A DNA stretch of 14,427 nucleotides, taken from positions 1 through 14,427 of the forward strand of contig SKOL01000309.1 of the NCBI GenBank assembly GCA_007120055.1, given 5' to 3'. Below the pieces are notes generated by a model. It did no database searches. It was not told the origin of the DNA and worked only from the letters and a program-made list of their open reading frames with translations. The DNA is from Anaerobacillus sp. (GTDB lineage: Bacteria > Bacillota > Bacilli > Bacillales_H > Anaerobacillaceae). Positions 7,721 through 14,427 of this stretch are shown piece by piece; the stretch's first letter is position 1; every line of letters starts with the position of its first letter. Position numbers and translations under genes: made by a program.

Positions 7721-7834
7721 TTAAGAAACTATAGTTAGGAACCCCAAAAAGGTTATATCTCAATATCTCAACCGCTTCTATACTGTCACTTGTTCGCTAT
7801 TTTTATAAATTAACAGAATACTTTATTACGTGCT
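7720..7834 (+). pseudogene. Relic of a third CARF-HEPN gene copy (helical region)
   Basis: This intergenic stretch aligns with bases about 6125-6233 of copy B. The clearest part is 7778-7834 against 6176-6233: one gap and about seven mismatches, with shared blocks CTATACTG, CACTTGTTCG, ATTTTTAT, AATTAACA and ACTTTATTACG. Translated, one frame gives YFYKLTEYFIT against YFYELTKHFIT of copy B, and just before it, in another frame, LLYCHLF against VLYWHLF. Similarity falls off before 7760 and beyond 7834. It is closer to copy B than to copy A. It has no start, stops in every frame and no CARF part, so it is a dead fragment. Confidence 0.7.
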
Positions 7835-7839
7835 ATAGT
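7810..7839 (+). promoter_or_regulatory. Probable sigma-A promoter of the STAND operon
   Basis: TTAACA (7810-7815) and TATAGT (7834-7839) each match the consensus at five of six bases. They are 18 bases apart, and a TG at 7831-7832 gives an extended -10. Transcription would begin near 7846, just before the AGGAAGGTG ribosome-binding site of the gene at 7872. The -35 lies inside the CARF-HEPN relic; the same TTAACA exists within the coding sequence of copy B. Confidence 0.5.
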
Positions 7840-7871
7840 TATTATGGTTTTAGAAGGAAGGTGAATAACCG

Positions 7872-8660
7872 TTGGTAAAATTGAGTTTTATTTTTGCTTC
7901 TTTTATATTTTTAGTGGGGTGTTACAATATATCGACTTATAAAGAAAGCACCAATAAATTTGGACAAAATGACTTGATGAGAGCGGTCTATTATCAAGAT
8001 TTAAACAAAGTAAAATCATTGGTGAATTCGGGAGTACCCTTGCATCATACAGATGTTAATGGAGCAAATATATTACATTACACTGCATATTATGGCTCAG
8101 AAGAGATTGCAAGTTTTCTAGTAAAGCAACAGACGGAAGAGTTACAAATGCAGCGTGGTGGAATTAGGGGGAACTTGCCAGTACAAGATGCCTTGTTAGT
8201 ACAAAATATACAAGTTTTTCAAGTTTTAATGGAGTCTTTTCCGACATCAATTTTAGAGCTTAAGGATGATAAAGGAAGGAGTTTGTTGCATTTATCTGCA
8301 TCTTTAGAAGAGACTGATATCGTTAAAGATTTGCTTGTGCTAGGTGTTGATCCTAATCTCCAAGACGTGAGTGGGAGCACTCCAGGTCACCTTTTATTAT
8401 ATAGTCTCGAAAAGCAAAATAGTTCACGGCATTACACAAATGCTGACACTATAGCTAGGGATTTATTTGTTCATGGATTAAATCCAGATATTCCTAACGA
8501 TAAGGGTGAAACCTTTCGCTCAATTACCGAAGGTGCTAATATTGTTACAATTATGACTCCAAACATAGAAAATTATAGTTTATTAGATATGATAACATTT
8601 ACATTAGATAGCTTAATTAATCGATATGATGACGGTTACTATGAAGAAGATGAGGATTGA
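7872..8660 (+). CDS. Ankyrin-repeat lipoprotein
   Basis: A 262-aa predicted lipoprotein. The start is TTG 7872, 8 bases after AGGAAGGTG; no better in-frame start precedes the signal peptide. The leader MVKLSFIFASFIFLVGC ends in a lipobox L-V-G-C with the lipidated cysteine at 17. Ankyrin-like units follow: about 32-65 (NDLMRAVYYQDLNKVKSLV), 66-98 (ILHYTAYYGSEEIASFLV), a weaker one at 100-131, 133-165 (GRSLLHLSASLEETDIVKDL) and 166-210 (with DLFVHGLNPDIPND). An acidic tail ends EEDED. It should lie on the outer face of the cytoplasmic membrane, where ankyrin repeats bind a protein partner that I cannot name. The stop is 5 bases before the membrane-protein gene, so both are probably co-translated from the promoter at 7810-7839 with the STAND gene. 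Confidence 0.75.
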   Translation: MVKLSFIFASFIFLVGCYNISTYKESTNKFGQNDLMRAVYYQDLNKVKSLVNSGVPLHHTDVNGANILHYTAYYGSEEIASFLVKQQTEELQMQRGGIRGNLPVQDALLVQNIQVFQVLMESFPTSILELKDDKGRSLLHLSASLEETDIVKDLLVLGVDPNLQDVSGSTPGHLLLYSLEKQNSSRHYTNADTIARDLFVHGLNPDIPNDKGETFRSITEGANIVTIMTPNIENYSLLDMITFTLDSLINRYDDGYYEEDED

Positions 8661-8665
8661 TTTAA

Positions 8666-9199
8666 ATGGAAGGAAATAAACTTGCATTTCCTATTATTAT
8701 TTATTCGTTTCTGTTCTTTGCATATATTTATTTTGTTTTGAATGCTGTAAGGAAATATCTTTTTTCGAGAGATTACGGTTGGTTTACATATGTGGTTATT
8801 TTTATTTATCAATTAATACTCCCATTAGTTTATAGTATATTTTCAGTTGGATCTACTGTATTAATGTACCTTACATTTACTGAACGTGTGCCTTTGAAGT
8901 GGGCCGCACCGTTCTTCTACATTTTATTTGGTTTTCTTTTTTTTATTCTTCCTTATTTCCAGTACACTAATAGAAAAATAAGGTTATACCTTATTGCTTT
9001 AACTATTTTTTGGATTACTGTTGGAATAGGCATATCCATGATTAATCCAATATGGAATGATCAACTTGAAAGAAGCATACATATTACGATGCCTACGATT
9101 GGGCTATTTTTAATTTTAACAAATTCGAGCGTTCTCGCTGTCATCGCTATATATTATGGCTTTGAGAGAACAAACTTTATAAAACAAAAAAAGGCATAA
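8666..9199 (+). CDS. Five-helix integral membrane protein, unknown function
   Basis: A 177-aa, strongly hydrophobic protein. Membrane segments are predicted by eye at about 7-27, 41-69 (long), 78-98, 106-127 and 141-164, with short loops and a basic tail NFIKQKKA. By the positive-inside rule, Lys and Arg at 29-35 and 103-106 and the tail suggest an odd-helix topology with the C-terminus inside. No known family motif was found. GAGG about 10 bases before ATG 8666 overlaps the end of the lipoprotein gene. The short gaps on both sides (5 and 16 bases) put it in one operon with the lipoprotein and the STAND NTPase. It may hold a membrane complex together or be the membrane target of the STAND protein. 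Both ideas are inference from gene order. Confidence 0.7.
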   Translation: MEGNKLAFPIIIYSFLFFAYIYFVLNAVRKYLFSRDYGWFTYVVIFIYQLILPLVYSIFSVGSTVLMYLTFTERVPLKWAAPFFYILFGFLFFILPYFQYTNRKIRLYLIALTIFWITVGIGISMINPIWNDQLERSIHITMPTIGLFLILTNSSVLAVIAIYYGFERTNFIKQKKA

Positions 9200-9215
9200 T
9201 AAAGGAGGGGGAATA

Positions 9216-12200
9216 GTGCCAAGAACGAGTAAGATATTTCGTATATTTGTAAGTTCGACATTTGCCGATTTAAAGCACGAAAGACTTATCCTTCAGCGCT
9301 ATGTTTTTCCTGAATTGCAACAGTTTTGTGAAAAATTTGGTGCAAAACTCCAACCGATTGATTTACGTTGGGGGGTTAGTGAAGAAGCACAGCTCGATCA
9401 AAAGACATTGCAAATTTGTTTAAATGAACTGCAAAAGTGTAAAGAACTTTCTCCAAGACCGAACTTTCTTCTTTTATTAGGTAATCGTTACGGATGGCGT
9501 CCGGTGCCAGTAGAAATAAAGAAAGATCAGTTTGAACATATATTAGCATACTACGAAGCAACAAATAAATTAGGCCATTCCTTATTAACCAAATGGTATA
9601 AGGAAGATTGTAATAGTATTCCTGTGACGTACTGTTTGCAGAAGCGGGAAGGGAAATATATTGATCAGAACGAATGGTATGCAATAGAAGAGTCATTACG
9701 ATTATTGTTTGATCACGTGATTGCTGAATTATCGTTTCAAGAAAATGAACTGGGATCATATATGGTATCTGCGACCGAACATGAAATTAGAGCAGGGGCT
9801 TTCCAACAAGAAGGTGCTCATGATCATGTTTTTGCATTTTTTCGTAACATTCAAAGACTCCCTAAAGATAAGCGTGCAAAAGATTTTCAAGATTTTACTT
9901 CAGAAGGGAAAATAAATGAAGGTGCTCGGAAGCAATTAGATAAGTTGAAAAGTGACATTCAAGCTTTTTTACCAGAAGAAAATATAGCATATTATGAAGT
10001 TGGGTGGAAGGAGACAGACATTGATACTTCTTACTTAATGGAGTTTCGTGATGATGTTTTGAATAAACTAAAACCAATTATTGAAAAAGAGTGCCGTGAT
10101 ATTGAGCATATGGATGTTATTGCAGTAGAGAAAGAAAAGCATAAACAATTCGGTTTCGAACAGTCTCGCAATTTCATTGGAAGAGATGATTTATTTACAA
10201 AGATTGAAAAAGTCTTAAAGACGACAACGTCTCTACTCGTCATCTGTGGAGAGTCCGGTTCTGGAAAAACAGCGTTTGCCGCTGAATTGTCAAAACGCAT
10301 AGATCAACAATTAGAGAGTGCGAAGCTCACTCAACGTTTTATTGGGGCTTCTGCTTTTGGAACTAATACATTGGAGTTACTAGAATCAATTCTTGTTGAA
10401 CTAAAACCTGATGAGTCGGAAATAATAATTGCCCAAACTGAAATTGACGATTTATTACAACTTTTATTAGATGCATTTGATGAAATAACAAAACAAAAGC
10501 CTATATATATTGTGATCGATGGTTTAGATCATCTAACAGATCAATATTTGCTCCCAAAATGGTTTCTAACACAGTTGCCAGAACAAGTTCACTTGATTGT
10601 TACAGTTGCTAAAGATTGTGATGCTTATTCACTTCTTAAAAGGATCATTGACCAGGAAAATATGTTTGAGATTGGTCCATTAAGTGTTACAGAAGGAAGA
10701 AAACTGTTAGAACAGTGGCTAGCGGAATGGTCAAGAACGCTTCAAGCCAATCAATATAAAGAAGTGATTGAAAAGTTTAAGGAATGCCCTCTACCGTTAT
10801 TTTTGAAGTTCGCTTTTGAAGAGGCGAAACTATGGAAGTCCTATTCTGAAAACGTTAAAATTGAACCGTCCATATCAGGGGTGATTAATCAATTTTTGGG
10901 CAGAATCTCGAGTGATTCAAATCACGGTCCTGTCTTAGTTAAAAACGTATTTGGTTTTTTAGCCGCATCTAAGAGTGGTTTAGAAGAAGCGGAGTTACTT
11001 GAACTATTATCTCAATCCGAGGAAGTGATGGGAGATTTTAGAAGTCGTGCGAAGCATGAATATATTGAAAATAGTTTACCGCCGATTATATGGGCGCGCT
11101 TATTCGATGATCTCATACCTTATTTAGTAGAGAAGAAGGAAAATGGAACATTAGTTTATAGCTTTTATCATAGACAATTAGAAAAAAGAGTAAAAGAAGT
11201 GTATTTAATGAGCGACTTTCATCGAAGTATTTCTAATTATTATGATAAAAAGCCGACATTTCTTGATGATAATAAGACGCTACCTAACATTCGAAAGATA
11301 AGTGAATTGCCTTTTCAGTTATATCAAACGAGAGATATTGCTAACTATGAGAATATTTTAACTGACTTTGACTTTTTAGAAGCAAAATTTACAGCAATGT
11401 TTTCCCAAGATTTATTACATGATTATTCCTTATTAAAAGAGCTTATCACTGATGAAGGTTTACTGAAAAAAAGAGTAAATGACTTTGAAAGATTTTGTCG
11501 TATCCGCCATGACGTCCTCCTTCAATACCCTGACAGGTTAAAGTTATTTGCTTTAAGAATGCCACATGCTACATACGTATTTAAGGAGTCGGAACAGTGG
11601 TATATAGAAAGGGAAACACCCTATATAAGAGGCGGTAATTCTAATCTTAGCAAAAATAGATTCCTACATATTTTTGATATACAAGATGATAATGGATCAA
11701 TCTGTAAATTACACCCGAATGGTCAACATATTATTGTTGCGAGTGGAGAATTATTAAAAGTATGGGACATCATGACTGGGGAGGAAACCTTTCAACATCA
11801 TCCACAAATAGGAAAAATCAATAATGTATCTATTTCCGATGAAGCACTTCTTGCATCAATTGTTGGTGAAAAAGGACTAAAGGTAATTGACTTGCAATCT
11901 TATGATGTTTTTTATCAAAAACAAACGCAAGACGAACTATTATTAACTGATCTTCATATAAATGGTAGTTGCGTAGCTGTTAGCAATGCTGATGGTAATG
12001 TCTTGCTTATTAATATAGAAGATAACGAGGAGTTGCTTATTAAGAAAGAGGATTATGACGGAGTTTTTACACTGAAATGGCATCCCACTGAGCTTGTAAT
12101 TGCTATTTGGGCCAACGATGAAAAAATCTATTTAATGGATTTTAAAGAGGAAATGGAAAGCAAAGTACTTTATTCAGAATATCAGCTAGAAAAATATATA

Positions 12201-13679
12201 CTTTTTCCTAAATTTTATAATTTATCATTTGATGAGGAAACAGGCTTACTATATGCAAGTCAAGATTATGGTGTTACCGTTTGGGATATATTATTAGCTA
12301 GTCGAGTTAATAATACTGTTAAATTACCAAAAGGAAATCACATTTCAAATAAAAATGTGATATTCTCAGTTCAATATGATAATCAAATTAAAGTTTGGGA
12401 TGTTGATGGTTTTCATTATTTAACAATAGACCATAACTATTTTCAAACGTATAAATACGCTACGGTTCAAAAAGGTATATTAGCAGTTATCACTTTAGAT
12501 GGCAAAGTGGTTATTTGGGATTTAACAAAACTTAGAAAAAGTTATTCCGAAAGCAACGTCGAAATGATAAATGATAGTTTCTGGTGGGTTTTGGCACCAC
12601 TGATTTCAGGCATTATAACAAACACTATTATAAATCTATTTGAGAAGACCTTTAAAACATTTCATCGTGAAAATGTTGATATTAAAAAAGGTACTTTGAA
12701 CGAAAAAATACTTAATGTAAGCGTATCCCCAAATCAGTCATATATTTCAACAGGTCATTTAGGGAATTTCCTACAAATTAAAAATATAAAAGAAAACAGT
12801 ATTACACAGTTTAAACCTCATAATACAGAACCAATCTTGTATTCGAATTGGTCATTTGATGAATCGCTCATCTATTTTGGAACAACACAGCGAGCTTGGG
12901 TTATGACGTTAACTGGAAAATTAAAACAAACAATTAAAACAGAAAATAAAATAGTCAGTGGATCTTGGTCCCCAAACAAAAATCAACTGCTCGTTTTATA
13001 CACTGACGGAAACGTCTCGATATATGACTTTAATTTAGATTGTACACATCATTTGAAATTGGAAATAGAAGCATTTAACAAATTATTAAATAGTAGCTGG
13101 AGTAACCGTGGTGACCATTTTGTCATTTGTTATGAACAAACATATCTACTTTATGAGTTTATTGAATCTCCTAAGTTAGTTGTTAAGAGAGATAATACAA
13201 AGAAAATCCATAAGGTAGTGTGGAGTCCTGATGATCAATTACTTACTTTCGTAGACTATCATTATGAAACGACTTTGGTTAGCTTAAATGATGGGGAAGT
13301 CAAGTCACGGTTTGATATTGTCAGTTCCAAAGAGATGAAAAAGTATTCGACATACTATAATTACCTCACAACACCAATCAATCAACGAATTGCCTTTTTA
13401 AATTCTATTGTACAAGGAAACAATAAAGGGAAGTATACAGTATGCTATATTCGTTTTCTACCTTTTCAATTATTAGTTTCATGGAAAGATAATATGAAAA
13501 AAATAGCATTTGCTTATGGAAATTGGTTAACAGTTTTCGTTTTAGACAACGGGAACGAACGTATTCATTGTTATATTGATGATGGTATTCATCACATAAA
13601 TTGGGAGAATAATAATCTTCGTGTTTTAACAGGAAACAAGTTGGATGAAGAAGTGTTTGTGATTGTCGATGAGTTTTAA
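9216..13679 (+). CDS. STAND NTPase: DUF4062, NACHT-like ATPase, WD40 propellers
   Basis: A 1487-aa multidomain protein. N-terminus: RIFVSSTFADLKHER (9-23), PIDLRWGVSEEA (47-58) and LGNRYGWRP (88-96), the pattern of DUF4062, found at the front of eukaryotic NWD1, TEP1 and nephrocystin-3. ATPase: Walker A GESGSGKT at 345-352, Walker B YIVIDGLDHL at 431-440, then winged-helix-like helices to about 700. C-terminus: WD40-like sheets from about 828, with LKVWD (W850), VTVWD (W1023), IKVWD (W1061) and VVIWD (W1101). A hydrophobic helix spans 1121-1142, and a second set (WSFDESL, WSPNKNQ, WSPDDQ) runs to 1480. Such proteins stay inactive until a trigger lets them oligomerise and fire the N-terminal domain; bacterial relatives often act in phage defence. 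That role here is inference. The GTG start has GGAGGGGG 5 bases before it. It is last in the operon, 16 bases after the membrane protein. Confidence 0.85.
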   Translation: MPRTSKIFRIFVSSTFADLKHERLILQRYVFPELQQFCEKFGAKLQPIDLRWGVSEEAQLDQKTLQICLNELQKCKELSPRPNFLLLLGNRYGWRPVPVEIKKDQFEHILAYYEATNKLGHSLLTKWYKEDCNSIPVTYCLQKREGKYIDQNEWYAIEESLRLLFDHVIAELSFQENELGSYMVSATEHEIRAGAFQQEGAHDHVFAFFRNIQRLPKDKRAKDFQDFTSEGKINEGARKQLDKLKSDIQAFLPEENIAYYEVGWKETDIDTSYLMEFRDDVLNKLKPIIEKECRDIEHMDVIAVEKEKHKQFGFEQSRNFIGRDDLFTKIEKVLKTTTSLLVICGESGSGKTAFAAELSKRIDQQLESAKLTQRFIGASAFGTNTLELLESILVELKPDESEIIIAQTEIDDLLQLLLDAFDEITKQKPIYIVIDGLDHLTDQYLLPKWFLTQLPEQVHLIVTVAKDCDAYSLLKRIIDQENMFEIGPLSVTEGRKLLEQWLAEWSRTLQANQYKEVIEKFKECPLPLFLKFAFEEAKLWKSYSENVKIEPSISGVINQFLGRISSDSNHGPVLVKNVFGFLAASKSGLEEAELLELLSQSEEVMGDFRSRAKHEYIENSLPPIIWARLFDDLIPYLVEKKENGTLVYSFYHRQLEKRVKEVYLMSDFHRSISNYYDKKPTFLDDNKTLPNIRKISELPFQLYQTRDIANYENILTDFDFLEAKFTAMFSQDLLHDYSLLKELITDEGLLKKRVNDFERFCRIRHDVLLQYPDRLKLFALRMPHATYVFKESEQWYIERETPYIRGGNSNLSKNRFLHIFDIQDDNGSICKLHPNGQHIIVASGELLKVWDIMTGEETFQHHPQIGKINNVSISDEALLASIVGEKGLKVIDLQSYDVFYQKQTQDELLLTDLHINGSCVAVSNADGNVLLINIEDNEELLIKKEDYDGVFTLKWHPTELVIAIWANDEKIYLMDFKEEMESKVLYSEYQLEKYILFPKFYNLSFDEETGLLYASQDYGVTVWDILLASRVNNTVKLPKGNHISNKNVIFSVQYDNQIKVWDVDGFHYLTIDHNYFQTYKYATVQKGILAVITLDGKVVIWDLTKLRKSYSESNVEMINDSFWWVLAPLISGIITNTIINLFEKTFKTFHRENVDIKKGTLNEKILNVSVSPNQSYISTGHLGNFLQIKNIKENSITQFKPHNTEPILYSNWSFDESLIYFGTTQRAWVMTLTGKLKQTIKTENKIVSGSWSPNKNQLLVLYTDGNVSIYDFNLDCTHHLKLEIEAFNKLLNSSWSNRGDHFVICYEQTYLLYEFIESPKLVVKRDNTKKIHKVVWSPDDQLLTFVDYHYETTLVSLNDGEVKSRFDIVSSKEMKKYSTYYNYLTTPINQRIAFLNSIVQGNNKGKYTVCYIRFLPFQLLVSWKDNMKKIAFAYGNWLTVFVLDNGNERIHCYIDDGIHHINWENNNLRVLTGNKLDEEVFVIVDEF

Positions 13680-13686
13680 TGGAGCT

Positions 13687-13724
13687 TGGCCCTATCCTCT
13701 TCAAAAAAGTTTAGGGCCATATTT
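13687..13724 (+). terminator. Terminator between convergent genes
   Basis: TGGCCCTA (13687-13694) pairs perfectly with TAGGGCCA (13712-13719) around a 17-base loop, followed by TATTTTAC. It lies 8 bases after the STAND gene stop and just before the end of the minus-strand gene, so it may stop transcription from both sides. On the minus strand its U tract is poor. Confidence 0.65.
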
Positions 13725-14413
13725 TACTTGAAGGCTAACGGCGTCAGTAAACTAGGTTTTTCGTAAATCGGTCCTCTTGGCTCTGTAACGTTTTCTTCAA
13801 TTCGTACAATTGTTTTTGTGATTGGTAAGTAAGTGATGATAACGTTTTTATTTTTAACTTCCATTAATCTACTTAACGTACTTAAGTATTGAGATTCATA
13901 AAGAAAGTATGCTGTCTTAAATTCTTTTTCGCCGTCTACTGTTAAACGAATGTTATATCTACTAGGGTATCCGTATCCATTATGAGGGATTTGTCTAAAT
14001 TTACTATTATCATGTGAGCTAAAATAGCTAATGTAAGTACCGTTAAGGTTCGTTAATTCTCCCTCTATCTGGATTGGTATATCTTCTGAAATCGATGTAG
14101 CGTAATTGCTTGTTACTCTAATTCCAATAAAGGTTGGTGTCACGATTAAAACAGTTAATATGCTAATAAATAAAAATTGATTAAATATTGTTGGTGACTG
14201 TTATTTTCGAAGTGCATAAAGTAAACGACTGAGCATGGAACTAATAATAAATAAATAAAAAAAGAAAAGGAAATATCCAATCGAATGAAGCTGAAATAAA
14301 TTTTGAGTTGGGTAAAAAAATATAATATATGCCGCGATCAATGGGAAGATAACCATTGATATTGTAAGAAAAATAAAATGAACGACTTTATAATAAAGGA
14401 TATGTATACGCAA
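13724..14413 (-). pseudogene. Membrane protein gene interrupted by an in-frame TAA
   Basis: Read on the minus strand, a TTG at 14413 has AGGTGG six bases before it and begins a 70-aa protein (MRIHILYYK...) with two membrane helices, ending SRLLYALRK at the TAA 14203-14201. The same frame continues past that stop: a third hydrophobic segment (FLFISILTVLIVTPTFIGI), then a mainly beta extracytoplasmic domain of about 120 residues (IPIQIEGELTNLNGTYISYF and later ITYLPITKTIVRI) to the stop at 13724. The second part alone would start at GTG 14143, in the middle of the third helix and with no ribosome-binding site, so one gene of 229 sense codons with a single nonsense codon is the simpler reading. 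Family not recognised. A one-base sequencing error is possible. It converges on the STAND gene. Confidence 0.6.
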
Positions 14414-14427
14414 TAAATTCCACCTCA

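Noticed and set aside
9376..9759. 127-codon open frame on the minus strand within the STAND gene
   Set aside because: It lies wholly inside the well-supported STAND coding sequence over its DUF4062 region, has no ribosome-binding site or recognisable domain, and is a shadow of that gene.
12516..12645. Hydrophobic stretch as evidence that two genes are fused by error in the STAND ORF
   Set aside because: The frame is continuous with beta-propeller-like repeats on both sides and no start signals inside, so one protein is the simpler reading.
1..14427. CRISPR array expected beside CARF-type proteins
   Set aside because: No set of regularly spaced direct repeats of about 24-37 bases is visible anywhere, and there is no cas1, cas2, cas10 or other effector gene in the window.

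Overview
The window looks like chromosomal DNA of a low-GC, spore-forming Firmicute (Bacillaceae). The reasons are strong purine-rich Shine-Dalgarno sequences, frequent GTG and TTG starts that each sit at good distance from such a sequence, AT-rich codon use, U-tract hairpin terminators and a Spo0M-family gene. I recognise no specific species. There is no rRNA, tRNA, CRISPR array, cas1/cas2 or cas10 in the window.

Layout. (1) Bases 1-1263 hold the 3' end of an unidentified gene, a minus-strand pseudogene with two frameshifts (307-774), coding-like debris on the plus strand (893-1196) and a terminator. (2) Bases 1478-6709 hold a tight plus-strand operon that is probably an anti-phage or stress-signalling module: a CARF-HEPN protein resembling the TIGR02710/Cas02710 family, a 710-aa protein with a DUF3800-like (RNase H-fold) N-terminus and a helical-repeat C-terminus, a 45-codon ORF joined to it by a TGATG overlap, and a second, diverged CARF-HEPN paralogue. 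A terminator closes the operon. (3) Bases 6880-7591 hold a Spo0M-like gene broken by a one-base frameshift in an A9 tract. (4) Bases 7720-7834 hold a decayed fragment of a further CARF-HEPN gene, most like the second paralogue. A plausible promoter for the next operon has formed within it. (5) Bases 7872-13679 hold a second plus-strand operon: a small ankyrin-repeat lipoprotein, a five-helix membrane protein and a 1487-aa STAND-type NTPase (DUF4062, NACHT-like ATPase, two WD40-like propellers with a hydrophobic helix between them). (6) On the minus strand from 14413 to 13724 lies a membrane-protein gene interrupted by one in-frame TAA.

How the parts may work together (inference). Both intact operons have the architecture of signal-gated immunity. 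CARF domains bind small nucleotide second messengers and, in related proteins, switch on HEPN ribonucleases. STAND NTPases oligomerise on detecting a trigger and activate an N-terminal effector. No cyclic-oligonucleotide synthase is visible, so the CARF proteins would depend on a type III CRISPR system elsewhere in the genome or on a different ligand. The pairing of two CARF-HEPN paralogues around a DUF3800-like/helical-repeat protein, and the membrane-linked STAND operon, are the two arrangements I would follow up. Around them are broken genes: two frameshifted, one with a nonsense codon and one relic. This is typical of a rearranging accessory island inserted among chromosomal genes.
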